64,000 bases of DNA from the NCBI RefSeq assembly GCF_014216315.1, contig NZ_CP045702.1:3162001-3226000 (forward strand). Direction: 5' to 3'. The position numbers and the translations under genes were made by a program. Shown here piece by piece: positions 15,168 through 23,868 of the stretch. Below the pieces are notes generated by a model. The model saw only the letters and a list, made by a program, of their open reading frames with translations, did no database searches and was not told the DNA's origin. Every line of letters begins with the position of its first letter. The stretch's first letter is position 1. The DNA comes from Streptomyces finlayi. Lineage in GTDB: Bacteria > Actinomycetota > Actinomycetes > Streptomycetales > Streptomycetaceae.

Positions 15168-16079
15168 ATGGCACGCGCCCGTACCCGCTACGCCCCGGAC
15201 CGTGGCCTGACGACCCGCATGGTGACGACCATGTTCTTCATCGGTCTGCTGTACGTGGTCTTCGTCGGCGTGCTCCTGGCCGCCCTGCGCGGCTCCTGGC
15301 CGGTCATCCTCGTCCTCACGGGCGGCCTCTTCGTCGCCCAGTTCTGGTTCAGCGACCGCATCGCGGCCTACGGGATGGGCGCCCGGGAAGTCACCCCCGA
15401 AGAGGCGCCCGAGCTGCACGGTGCCATCGACCGGATCTGCGCCCTGGCCGATATGCCGAAGCCGCGGGTGGCGATCGCGCACAGTGACGTACCGAACGCG
15501 TTCGCCACCGGGCGCAGCGACAAGACGGCCCTGGTCTGCGCCACGACCGGGCTCCTGCGCAGACTCGGACCGGAGGAGCTGGAGGGCGTCCTCGCCCACG
15601 AGATGTCGCACGTCGCGCACCGGGACGTCGCGGTGATGACGATCGCCTCGTTCCTCGGCGTCCTCGCGGGCGTGATCACCCGGATCGCGCTCTGGGGCGG
15701 CTTCGCCCGCAACAGCCGCGGCAACGACCCGGCCGGCGTCATCCTGATGCTGATCCCGCTGATCAGCGCCCTCGTCTACGCCCTGAGCTTCCTGCTGACC
15801 CGGTTGCTCTCCCGCTACCGCGAACTGTCCGCCGACCGCACCGCCGCCCTGCTCACCGGCCGCCCCTCGGCACTCGCCTCGGCCCTGACGAAGATCAGCG
15901 GCCAGATGGCGCGGATACCGACGGAGGACCTGCGGAAGGCGGAGCCGTACAACGCCTTCTACTTCGTGCCCGCGTTCGCCTCGAAGGAGAGCTTCGGCCG
16001 ACTGGTCTCCTCCCACCCGACGCTCGAACAGCGCCTCGACCAGCTGGCCCGCATCTCCGCCGACCTGTCCGGGCCGTAA
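15168..16079 (+). CDS. htpX: HtpX-type M48 membrane zinc metalloprotease
   Basis: This 303-residue protein has two N-terminal membrane segments (about residues 16-36 and 38-60), the zinc motif HEMSH at 144-148, two further membrane segments near 160-210, and the downstream ELSADR Glu ligand. HtpX degrades damaged membrane proteins under envelope stress. The ATG at 15168 follows GGGAGG; an in-frame ATG 21 bp upstream is less likely. It is followed after 9 bp by the PspAB-like gene, a known pairing in actinobacteria. Confidence 0.9.
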   Translation: MARARTRYAPDRGLTTRMVTTMFFIGLLYVVFVGVLLAALRGSWPVILVLTGGLFVAQFWFSDRIAAYGMGAREVTPEEAPELHGAIDRICALADMPKPRVAIAHSDVPNAFATGRSDKTALVCATTGLLRRLGPEELEGVLAHEMSHVAHRDVAVMTIASFLGVLAGVITRIALWGGFARNSRGNDPAGVILMLIPLISALVYALSFLLTRLLSRYRELSADRTAALLTGRPSALASALTKISGQMARIPTEDLRKAEPYNAFYFVPAFASKESFGRLVSSHPTLEQRLDQLARISADLSGP

Positions 16080-16088
16080 GGAGCGTCC

Positions 16089-16673
16089 ATGGGTTTCCTC
16101 GACAGCCTCCTGGGCCGCAGCAAGCCGGTCCGCCCCGACCTCGACCAGCTCTTCGCCGTCCCCTCCGCCGCGCTGACCCTCCAGGCGGGCACGGGCTTCG
16201 CCCCCACGGGCCTGGGCTCGGTCTGCTTCGCCGGCGTGGAGGGCGGCGGCTTCGCCCGCCTCCAGCAGGACGTACGGGAACTGCTCGACGCGGACACCGG
16301 GCGGGGCGGAATCCCCGTGGAGTTCAGCCGTGACGCGTACGGCTACACCTGGCTGCTCGCCCGTCAGCCACCCGGGGACACCGCTGCCCTGGTCAACGAC
16401 CTGCACGCGGTCAACACCCTGCTCCAGGACGGCGGCTTCGGCCCGCACCTGCTGTGCTCACTGATCGGCTTCCACCACCCGGACGGACGCGGACTGGCCC
16501 TGGTCTACCTCTACAAGCGGGGCACCTTCTACCCCTTCGTCCCTCTGCCCGGCAGCACGGAGAAGCGCGACAACCAACTGGAACTCCAGGTCAGAGCGGT
16601 CCTGGGCGACGACCTGAAAGTGGAGAAGGACCTGGCCCGCTGGTTCCCGGTATGGGGCGCACCGGGACTGTGA
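16089..16673 (+). CDS. pspAB: PspA-associated protein PspAB-like
   Basis: This 194-residue cytoplasmic protein starts MGFLDSLLGRSKPV and has the family segments DLDQLFAVPSAALTL and LVYLYKRGTFYPFVPL. Relatives occur beside HtpX or PspA and are thought to belong to the phage-shock envelope-stress response; no biochemical activity is known. The 9-bp spacing and strong context suggest co-transcription with htpX. Confidence 0.85.
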   Translation: MGFLDSLLGRSKPVRPDLDQLFAVPSAALTLQAGTGFAPTGLGSVCFAGVEGGGFARLQQDVRELLDADTGRGGIPVEFSRDAYGYTWLLARQPPGDTAALVNDLHAVNTLLQDGGFGPHLLCSLIGFHHPDGRGLALVYLYKRGTFYPFVPLPGSTEKRDNQLELQVRAVLGDDLKVEKDLARWFPVWGAPGL

Positions 16674-16747
16674 CCGGGCCTGCGGACCAGGGCCGGCACC
16701 CGCGCGTCGGCTCCGCGCGTCGGCTCCGGGCGTCAGCGCTCCGGGCG

Positions 16748-17155
16748 TCAGCGCTCCGGGCCGAAGACCGCGATCGATTCCCTGCCCTCCTCATGGCGGA
16801 AGGCGACCATGAGCGGCATTCCGACCGTCAGGCCCGACGGCTCGCAGTCCACGATCTCCGTCATCATCCGCGGTCCCTCGGCGAGGTCGACCACGGCCGC
16901 CGTGTACGGGACCCGGGAGCCGAACGGCGGGAGGTCGTTGCGGTGGACGACGGACCAGGTGTAGAGCGTCGCGCGGCCGCTCGCGCGTTCCCAGCCGACG
17001 TCCTCGCTCCAGCAGCGGGGGCAGAACTCCCGCGGGTAGTGGTGGGCCCGGGCGCAGGCTCCGCAGCGGCGCAGCAGCAGGTGGCCCCGCGCCGCCGCGT
17101 CCCAGTAGGGGCGGGTGAACGCGTCCGGTTCCGGAAGGTCGTAGCGCGACGTCAC
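16748..17155 (-). CDS. DUF35 OB-fold/zinc-ribbon protein, second copy
   Basis: This 135-residue protein has zinc-ribbon Cys pairs CGAC and CPRC near residues 31-48 and an OB-fold with PYTAAVVDLAEGPRMMTEIV. The GTG start overlaps the DoxX stop (GTGA), so it is translationally coupled. Because the operator upstream of doxX is shared with the thiolase-like gene at 13177, it is a plausible partner of that orphan protein (inference). Confidence 0.87.
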   Translation of the reverse strand: MTSRYDLPEPDAFTRPYWDAAARGHLLLRRCGACARAHHYPREFCPRCWSEDVGWERASGRATLYTWSVVHRNDLPPFGSRVPYTAAVVDLAEGPRMMTEIVDCEPSGLTVGMPLMVAFRHEEGRESIAVFGPER

Positions 17156-17604
17156 AGGAACAGTCCGATCGCCTCGTCGAGTGACCAGGTCTGCCAGGAC
17201 ATCGCGAAGAGCGCGACGAGCGAGATCAGCGCCATCATCGCGTTCTGCCCCTGCTCGGCCCAGTCGTGGATCATCAGCACCAGGTAGAGGAGGTTCAGGA
17301 GCAGCCCCGCGACCAGCGCGACCGGGGTGAGGAATCCGGCGACCAGCCCCAGTCCCAGGGCGAGTTCGGCGTAGACGACCACGTAGGCCATCAGCCGGGG
17401 GCGGGGCTCGACCACGCGCCGGAAGCCGGTACGGACCACCGGCCAGCGGTGCTTTCCGGCGACGTCCGCCGCCCACGCGATGCCCGTTCCGCGCTCGAAC
17501 CACGCCTTCCTGTCCTTGTGGCGCCAGCTCTCCAGCCACCACAGGCCGAGCCCTATGCGCAGGACGGCGAGCCACTCCGTCCCACCGAGCACGATCGTCC
17601 GCAT
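17152..17604 (-). CDS. DoxX family membrane protein
   Basis: This 150-residue protein has four predicted membrane helices (first near residues 5-25, others near 70-90, 92-112 and 120-140) and the DoxX-like ELALGLGLVAGFLTPVALVAG block. DoxX proteins are small quinone- or oxidoreductase-associated membrane subunits of unclear function. It is first in an operon with a DUF35 gene, and operator copy D lies 31 bp upstream. Confidence 0.82.
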   Translation of the reverse strand: MRTIVLGGTEWLAVLRIGLGLWWLESWRHKDRKAWFERGTGIAWAADVAGKHRWPVVRTGFRRVVEPRPRLMAYVVVYAELALGLGLVAGFLTPVALVAGLLLNLLYLVLMIHDWAEQGQNAMMALISLVALFAMSWQTWSLDEAIGLFL

Positions 17605-17635
17605 CGGCGCTCCTTCCGGTCACGGGACAGCTGAT

Positions 17636-17650
17636 CTGACGGGACGTCAG
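17636..17650. promoter_or_regulatory. Operator copy D (CTGACGGGACGTCAG)
   Basis: Palindrome 31 bp upstream of the DoxX-DUF35 operon. It could also affect the divergent flavin monooxygenase gene. Confidence 0.78.
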
Positions 17651-17761
17651 TTCACCTGATCCGGGCCACCCCGCGCAAGAGGTCGCCACGTGATCAATTC
17701 GCAACCGATTCCGGCCTCGACCGAGACCCACCGGGTGAGCACGCGATTACGCTCCATAGTC

Positions 17762-18964
17762 ATGCCCGACAGCGCCTCCACCCCCCACATGGCCGCATCC
17801 GCCTCCGTACGGACAGGTTCCACCGACCGCACCGACGACCGGCCCGTCTACGTCGTCGGCGGCGGACCGGGCGGTCTCGCCGTCGCCGCGTCCTTGCGCG
17901 AACGGGGCGTGCGGGCCGTCGTCCTGGAGAAGTCCGGGAGCGCCGGGTCCTCATGGCACCGCCACTACGACCGGCTGCACCTGCACACCACCCGGCGGCG
18001 GTCCGCGCTGCCCGGCCTGGCGATGCCCCGCAGGTTCGGGCGATGGGTGTCGCGCGCGGACATGGTGCGCTACCTGGAGAAGTACGCCGAGCACCACGAA
18101 CTCGAAGTGGTCACCGGTGTAGAGGTCTCCCGCGTCGACCGGGCCGCCGACGGGACCGGCTGGCAGCTGACCGCGAGCGGCGGCCGGGTACTGACCGGGC
18201 GCGCCGTCGTCGTCGCCACCGGCTACAACCACACGCCGCACGTCCCGGACTGGCCCGGCCGCGACACGTTCACCGGCGAGCTGCTGCACGCCTCGGAGTA
18301 CCGCAACCCGACCCCGTACGCCGGCCGGGACGTCCTCGTCGTCGGGATCGGCAACACGGGAGCGGAGATCGCCGTGGACCTGGTGGAGGGCGGTGCTTCC
18401 CGCGTACGGATCGCGGTACGCACCGTTCCGCACATCGTGCGCCGTTCCACGGCCGGCTGGCCCGCCCAGGCGACCGGCATCCTCGTGCGGCGGCTGCCGG
18501 CACGGCTCGTGGACCGGGCGGGCAGGGTCCTGGCGAAGCTCGCCGTCCCGGACCTTTCCGCCCAGGGGCTGCCACGGCCCACCACGGGCCTGTACTCCCG
18601 CGTCAGGGAGGGGGCGATCCCGGTCCAGGACGTGGGCCTGATCGATGCGGTGAAGGCGGGCCGGGTGGAACCGGTGGCGGCCGTGGAGTCCCTCGACGGT
18701 GACGCGGTGGTCCTCGCCGACGGCACCCGGCTCACCCCGGACACGGTGATCGCCGCGACCGGCTACCGACGGTCCCTGGAGGGCCTGGTCGGCCACCTGA
18801 GTGTCCTGGACGAGCGGGGCAGACCGGTGGTGCACGGGGCGCGTACGCCGAAGGAGGCGCCGGGCCTGTACTTCACCGGGTTCACCAACCCGATCAGCGG
18901 AATGCTCCGCGAACTCGCCCTGGACGCCCGCAAGATAGCCAGGAAGGTGGCCAGCACCGGCTGA
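17762..18964 (+). CDS. Flavin-containing monooxygenase-like oxidoreductase
   Basis: This 400-residue protein has an FAD-binding GGGPGG motif near residue 33, the FMO/BVMO-type fingerprint FTGELLHASEY, a second Rossmann motif GIGNTGAE for NADPH, and the ATGYRRS C-terminal block. It probably hydroxylates or N/S-oxygenates a small substrate. The ATG at 17762 lacks a clear RBS; an in-frame ATG at 17690 would add an unrelated 24-residue extension. It may be under operator copy D. Confidence 0.83.
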   Translation: MPDSASTPHMAASASVRTGSTDRTDDRPVYVVGGGPGGLAVAASLRERGVRAVVLEKSGSAGSSWHRHYDRLHLHTTRRRSALPGLAMPRRFGRWVSRADMVRYLEKYAEHHELEVVTGVEVSRVDRAADGTGWQLTASGGRVLTGRAVVVATGYNHTPHVPDWPGRDTFTGELLHASEYRNPTPYAGRDVLVVGIGNTGAEIAVDLVEGGASRVRIAVRTVPHIVRRSTAGWPAQATGILVRRLPARLVDRAGRVLAKLAVPDLSAQGLPRPTTGLYSRVREGAIPVQDVGLIDAVKAGRVEPVAAVESLDGDAVVLADGTRLTPDTVIAATGYRRSLEGLVGHLSVLDERGRPVVHGARTPKEAPGLYFTGFTNPISGMLRELALDARKIARKVASTG

Positions 18965-19365
18965 GCGACCCGGCCTGGTCCACCACCTGAAGGTGCCCAA
19001 CCGCCCGAGTCGCCAATGCCGTGTTCCCGATCCGGGACGATGGCCCCTGGCGGTTCTCCTTGGCCACGATCAGTGTTGGGCCGCTTCGTCGTGGGGCAGG
19101 CGGCGGCGCCGGGCGCAGCAGTAGGGATCAAGGACTGTGGTCAGCTGGTCGAAGGCCCGGTAGACACGACGGGAAACGCAATCCGGCCGAGCATCGTGCT
19201 GTGCGATGGCGGGCACGCCCAGCCATTTCCGCGCGGGACCTCGCAGCTCGTCGAGCAAAACCCGACAGGCATCCGCGAGGCGGGCTCTCCAGTGGTATTG
19301 CAACGACAACAGCAGCCCCATCAGCACCGTTCGGGGCTTCGAGCAGCTCAGACTTCTCCGCTCGG
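18965..19365. other. 400-bp gap with a possible gene remnant
   Basis: No intact gene is supported. On the minus strand, 19070-19340 reads as a protein-like stretch (LLSLQYHWRARLADACRVLL and a terminal Arg-rich segment) without a credible start, which may be the remnant of an unidentified gene. Confidence 0.4.
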
Positions 19366-19677
19366 TCATCCATACGTTCCGCTGAGCACCCAGCAGGCCC
19401 AGGCAACGACGGCGACCGGCACGACGATGGCCACCGAGCCGAGAATAATTCCGGCCCGCGCGCGATGGCGGTCGGCCCGGTCCTTCCCCCGCATATCGCG
19501 CAGTGCGTCGACGCCAGAGACGACCGCGCAGATCCCGACAGGCACAATCAAGTAAACAGGGAAAGACCGGATCCACGGTGAGACCGCGGACGGCAACCAA
19601 GGGCATCCGAACATGGCCACGCCGGCGATGCCCAGGAGCAGCGAGCAGATGCCGGCCCGCCCCTGCGAGGCCGTCAC
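19366..19677 (-). CDS. Small DUF4190-like membrane protein
   Basis: This 103-residue protein has three hydrophobic segments (ICSLLLGIAGVAMFG, FPVYLIVPVGICAVVSGV and IILGSVAIVVPVAVVAWACW) with RHRARAG before the last, as in DUF4190 proteins. The GTG start overlaps the stop of the upstream exported-protein gene (GTGA). Function unknown. Confidence 0.75.
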   Translation of the reverse strand: MTASQGRAGICSLLLGIAGVAMFGCPWLPSAVSPWIRSFPVYLIVPVGICAVVSGVDALRDMRGKDRADRHRARAGIILGSVAIVVPVAVVAWACWVLSGTYG

Positions 19678-20243
19678 TTGGGGCTCCAATCGGACTCCGG
19701 CAATTCGTACTCGTCGAAGCCGTCCGGGAGCTTCCCGCACGGAGCGTAGACGCTGACGGCGAGCGTTCCGGTGGGCTGGTACCAGTCCACATCGACCATG
19801 AAGTCGGTGTCCGGGCGCTCGAACCTGAAGCCCATGTCGGAGATGTTCTCGCTGGTGAGCTTCCAGCCCTCCTGCTCCAGCCGTCGGCGTACGCGCTCCT
19901 GGCCGACGCGGGCGGTGTCCTTCGTGATGTCCGTCACCCACCATTCGAGTCTGAAGTCGCGCACGTCCCTGCGGCCTTGATCGATATGGGCGACGGACCG
20001 CAGCCCGCGGTAGTAGCAAGTGCCCGTTTCCACGCCGCTGGAACTCACGTCGGGCGGCCCGGGCAGGGCCACCTCGTCGTACACGTGCTGGGCTTCCTGC
20101 TTGAGCCGAGCGGCGACTTGGTCGGGGTCGGTCGCCGGATACGGCTCCCCGTCCCACACGCGGTAGCAGGCCACGCACACCGCCACGACGAGCAGGATGC
20201 CGGTGAGCCACAGAATCGAGCGGGCGGAGTGCATCCTCAGCAT
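19674..20243 (-). CDS. Membrane-anchored exported protein
   Basis: This 189-residue protein has an N-terminal membrane segment (ILWLTGILLVVAVCVACY) and an extracellular domain with two to three Cys. Its C-terminal part (GWKLTSEN, FMVDVDWYQPTGTLAVSVYAPC) shares a pattern with the lipoprotein at 20756, suggesting paralogous domains. ATG 20243 follows GGAAG. It is coupled to the downstream DUF4190-like gene. Confidence 0.68.
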   Translation of the reverse strand: MLRMHSARSILWLTGILLVVAVCVACYRVWDGEPYPATDPDQVAARLKQEAQHVYDEVALPGPPDVSSSGVETGTCYYRGLRSVAHIDQGRRDVRDFRLEWWVTDITKDTARVGQERVRRRLEQEGWKLTSENISDMGFRFERPDTDFMVDVDWYQPTGTLAVSVYAPCGKLPDGFDEYELPESDWSPK

Positions 20244-20455
20244 CCGTCGTCTTCCACGCCGACCGTAGTGCCGGCCACACGAGAGACGCGCGACATCAAA
20301 AAGTGACAAAAGGTGCAGGTAACAGACTGAACGGAACTCATGGTGCGGAGCCTAGGAGGCCGGGGCGCGTGCCGGGTGGGGGCGGCTACTCAGATCCAGG
20401 TGAGTAGCTAAGCCGTCCGGCAGTCGAACGGGGAGCCAGCAGGCCAGCACGATGG

Positions 20456-20633
20456 CTTGCAGCACCGACCGATCGCCACACCCGCAGACGCTGGTGAGAT
20501 CGAGGTGGTGCAGGCCGAGGTTGGCCCAGGCCGCCTGATCCGCGATGTGGAGCGAGGCTCCGGGAAACGGATCACCACCCGAGTGGAAGCGAACGTCACC
20601 CCCGGCGAAACCAAAGGCAGAAGCTACTCGTGA
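20456..20633 (+). pseudogene. Possible C-terminal gene remnant
   Basis: A frame ending at TGA 20631-20633 reads like a structured C-terminus (EIEVVQAEVGPGRLIRDVE, KRITTRVEANVTPGE) but lacks a start and upstream sequence. It lies in the 510-bp gap between two minus-strand exported-protein genes. The family is unknown. Confidence 0.3.
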
Positions 20634-20755
20634 ACAGCCCGAGGTGTCGCCCGTGTCCAGCCTTTCCCACCCAGGCTCCGATGCGAGACCTCACCGCCCA
20701 GCCAGCAGAGACGAGACGCGATTGACGACCCTGGTCGATGTCCTGCCAGCCATGG

Positions 20756-21331
20756 TCAGCCTGCGCTTGGAGCCGACGACGGAACCGGAGTGTCTGCCGA
20801 CCAGAAGGCGGAGCGCACGTTGGGACGCGGGATCTCAACGCCCTCGTAGGCGGGGCCATTGGGCTTGACAGTCGGGGCCGCGACTTCGGAGTTCTTCACG
20901 CATGGGGTGTTGACCTCGAAGTACGCCTGCCCCTCTCCACGAATTACCAAGACAATCCCGAATCCGTCAGGCGAGGTGGCGAAGATACCAGGATGGGTCT
21001 TACCCTGTTTGACAGAAGTGATCTCGTAACCACTCTTCTTCCAGAATCGCTCTACCACGCCGAGGAAGTTGCCGCGCCGCTGCTCGGAAATCACTGTCAT
21101 CACCACTCGCCGCCGAGTAACGTCACAGCTTCCGGCCGTTGTGTCTTCGTGGGCCCACTCGATCTTCGGCCTGATGGCACCGATCGTCGCATCCAACATG
21201 GCATCTGAATGCTCCGCAGCTTCTTGCATATTCATGGTCGCCGCGACTCCCTTCTTACCCATAATTTCACACCCAACAAGCAGTGCACTCGCCAGAACGA
21301 AAAGTGAGACCTGCATCATCGCTCGTTTCAC
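20756..21331 (-). CDS. Lipoprotein
   Basis: This 191-residue lipoprotein has signal peptide ASALLVGC with the lipobox Cys near residue 21. The GTG start overlaps the hydrolase stop (GTGA) and follows GGGAGGAG, which favours it over the ATG at 21346. The C-terminal domain resembles the exported protein at 19674 (long helix, KSGYEITS, FEVNTPC). It is the last gene of a three-gene coupled operon. The DNA here is visibly less GC-rich than neighbouring genes. Confidence 0.75.
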   Translation of the reverse strand: MKRAMMQVSLFVLASALLVGCEIMGKKGVAATMNMQEAAEHSDAMLDATIGAIRPKIEWAHEDTTAGSCDVTRRRVVMTVISEQRRGNFLGVVERFWKKSGYEITSVKQGKTHPGIFATSPDGFGIVLVIRGEGQAYFEVNTPCVKNSEVAAPTVKPNGPAYEGVEIPRPNVRSAFWSADTPVPSSAPSAG

Positions 21332-23127
21332 CGATACTCCTCCCACTTCATGTCTCTGCGATCTCCTGCCACGATCTGGGCGATATTCTCTGCGGATACC
21401 GCATCTTTTTCCGGGGTGAAGTACTGCGAGTGAGCAGCGAACTTTCCCAGGTCGCGGATGGGCCGCGGCCCGTCATCGACTTCAAACCGCCTGGCACCGA
21501 ATGCCTCGCTCGCCGGGTCCTTGCCGAAGTAGAGGTCGTCGTCTCCCTGGTCGGCGATGTCCCCAGCCACGTACGAGATCAGCGGTCCCCCAGCCATTGC
21601 CACGCTGCCCACCACGCTCTGTTGCTTCGAGGGAAGCTTTGTGACCGGGTCGTTGTCGGCCGCTCCGACGAACACGTGGTCCTTGCCGACGCCGAGGTCC
21701 TCGGCCTTGTCGACGCCGGTACCGGGACTGCCGAGCAGGATGATGTCATCCGCGCCGGGGATGCCACCGTCCTGCTGTGCCGCGGTGCCGACCGTGAGCG
21801 AGCCGTAGGAGTGGCCAATCGCGGTCAGGTGCGGGTCCTTGTTCTCGTTGGTGGCCTCAAGCCCGCCCATGAAACTGTTGTAGGCGAGGGCTCCCTTCTC
21901 CGCGTCACCCCTACCCATGACGTCCACGTCCTGCGGTGCGTCGTAGCCGAGCCAGACAATGGCCGCGCTGGACGAGTCGTATCCTCGCGCACCCTTCGCG
22001 GTGTCCAAGCCCCGCTCCAGGGTCTCATCGACGAAATCCTTGTCCAGCTTGGTCCCCAGCCCCGGCACATATGCCGAGACGTTCCGCGAGGTGTCCGGAT
22101 TCCCGTACGCCACGATGGCGCGGCCGTTGCCCTCGTCCCCGATGCCCAGCAGATACATCGGCACCTTGGAGGGCTCACCCAGCTTGGTCTGGAGCCCCCG
22201 GAGCGCATCGATCTTGGTCTGGGCTTCGTCGCCGCCCTGCTTCTCCAACTCGCCGATGAGTACGGGCAAATGGTTCCGGTTCGCCTCGTCCCGCGCTACT
22301 GCCGGAACCCCATCCAGGTTGCCGACCAGGTCCGGGGCGACCTCCAGGTACTCCTGGCGCTGCTCCTCGCTCAGGCCGTCCCACCACTCCTTGCGATCTG
22401 CGGGTGACTTGTCCCACGGAATGCCGTGACCGAGGTATGTGCCGGCAGTGGCGCGCACTTCCGCCGTGTCCCGGAACACGTCGTCCATCGTTGCCTTGGT
22501 GACGTCAAGTCCCTTGGCTGCCTTGAGTTTACTCAGCGCCTTCGCATACCGGCCGTCGATCTCGGCGGCGGAGCGCACCGCCCGCGCAATCCTGTCCGCG
22601 ATACCCTGCGCCTTCGCAGTGTTCGGATTGGGGGCGAGGCGTCCCCCGGGGAAGCCGGGCTGCTCGTTCAGTCCGGGCGCCTCCAGTGGGAGCCGCGCGC
22701 TGCCCTGGGCGGACCCGCCCGGCGCTTCCTTCTCTCCGAGCAGGGTCTTGCCGACGGCCGCCGGATAGCTCACAGAACCGTCCTCATGGACGGTGAACCT
22801 GAGGCTCTCGGCATCCTCCAGGGCCTCCAGGAGCTGCTTCCGCGGTGCGGCGAGTTCGGAGGCGAGACCGTTCAATGTCGTACGGATGAGGCCGGCCTCG
22901 GTGTGAACGTATTGAAAATTTCGGCTCAGCCGCTCCAGCCGCGTGACGGCCGCCTTCGCCGAGTCGCTCTCCTGAGTTTCGCGCAGTTGCGCCGTCATTG
23001 CTCTGTCGGTCTTCACCCGATCGGAATCGGCGCGGCCCGAGACCTCGCTCCAGCCGTCTCCCGCGTCCTCGAACTCCGATGGCTTCAGGTCCCGCAAAAG
23101 TTGCCAGGTCAGCGTGGTACCGGTCAC
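21328..23127 (-). CDS. DUF1023 alpha/beta hydrolase with ESX-like N-terminus
   Basis: The 599-residue protein has an N-terminal helical coiled region (about 1-220, WXG100/LXG-like) and a C-terminal alpha/beta hydrolase domain with nucleophile motif GHSYGS and SPGTGVDKAEDLG, typical of DUF1023. Such proteins occur with small helical partners and lipoproteins in actinobacteria and may be exported effectors or cell-surface enzymes (inference). It overlaps the upstream small gene by 4 nt and the downstream lipoprotein by 4 nt. Confidence 0.8.
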   Translation of the reverse strand: MTGTTLTWQLLRDLKPSEFEDAGDGWSEVSGRADSDRVKTDRAMTAQLRETQESDSAKAAVTRLERLSRNFQYVHTEAGLIRTTLNGLASELAAPRKQLLEALEDAESLRFTVHEDGSVSYPAAVGKTLLGEKEAPGGSAQGSARLPLEAPGLNEQPGFPGGRLAPNPNTAKAQGIADRIARAVRSAAEIDGRYAKALSKLKAAKGLDVTKATMDDVFRDTAEVRATAGTYLGHGIPWDKSPADRKEWWDGLSEEQRQEYLEVAPDLVGNLDGVPAVARDEANRNHLPVLIGELEKQGGDEAQTKIDALRGLQTKLGEPSKVPMYLLGIGDEGNGRAIVAYGNPDTSRNVSAYVPGLGTKLDKDFVDETLERGLDTAKGARGYDSSSAAIVWLGYDAPQDVDVMGRGDAEKGALAYNSFMGGLEATNENKDPHLTAIGHSYGSLTVGTAAQQDGGIPGADDIILLGSPGTGVDKAEDLGVGKDHVFVGAADNDPVTKLPSKQQSVVGSVAMAGGPLISYVAGDIADQGDDDLYFGKDPASEAFGARRFEVDDGPRPIRDLGKFAAHSQYFTPEKDAVSAENIAQIVAGDRRDMKWEEYR

Positions 23128-23588
23128 CGGCGCTCACCCTTTTCCACCACGTTGAAGGAGCTCTTCACCGCAGCCTCGGTCTCGCCCATCTCCTTGGCGA
23201 CCTTGAGCAGCGCCCCCTTCAGGTAGCCGCATTCTCCCCGTACTGCGACCAGTCGCTCCTCCCAGGATTCCTGGACCGCCTTCAGCGCTGTCACGGACGA
23301 AAGCCCTTTCGCCCCGGAAGCAACGCCCTCGTGCGCGGGACCGAGTCGGCCGCGGCTCTGCTCGGTGCTGGTACGCAGCGTGTCGGCAGCACCCGACGCG
23401 CTGGTCCACGGCCCGCCACTGTGCTGCAGACCTCCCTTGCCGCCCTCAGCCGCACGCCCCGACGAGTCTCCCGAACGATCAGGTGCAACCGAGGCCAGCG
23501 ACATGCGCGTCGCCGATTCTCCGGATTCCACGGTGCTGGGCTTCCCCGCCTGATCGAACAATTCCTGCCACCGGTCCGAATACTGCAC
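23124..23588 (-). CDS. Small helical ESX-like partner protein
   Basis: The protein has 154 residues. It carries a low-complexity Ser/Gly segment near residues 30-70 and a long amphipathic helical region ending in Lys/Glu-rich sequence. GTG 23588 follows a GGGGGAG ribosome binding site; an upstream TTG at 23615 is possible. The 4-nt ATGA overlap with the DUF1023 gene suggests that the two proteins act together, like a WXG100-type chaperone or partner (inference). Confidence 0.65.
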   Translation of the reverse strand: MQYSDRWQELFDQAGKPSTVESGESATRMSLASVAPDRSGDSSGRAAEGGKGGLQHSGGPWTSASGAADTLRTSTEQSRGRLGPAHEGVASGAKGLSSVTALKAVQESWEERLVAVRGECGYLKGALLKVAKEMGETEAAVKSSFNVVEKGERR

Positions 23589-23868
23589 AGCCGTGCTCCC
23601 CCGCCGCTTCCCCAACGCATATCGTTTGCCGCCCGAGTGACGCTATCGCGCCGCCCCACGTGACATGCAAGCGCGAAGAGGAGGTATCTCCAGGCAAAGC
23701 TTCCAGGATGTAGCACCCGGAGCGTCCGCCACACAAGGGCGATCACCCTCAGGCTCAGCCTTTCTCCAACCTGATTATGTGTCATGTTTCATGTGCAAAG
23801 GCTGCTGCCGCGCGCCACGTGTGCTCAAGCAATGACGCCGTCCCGCACGTCACGCGCCCCGGATTCGC

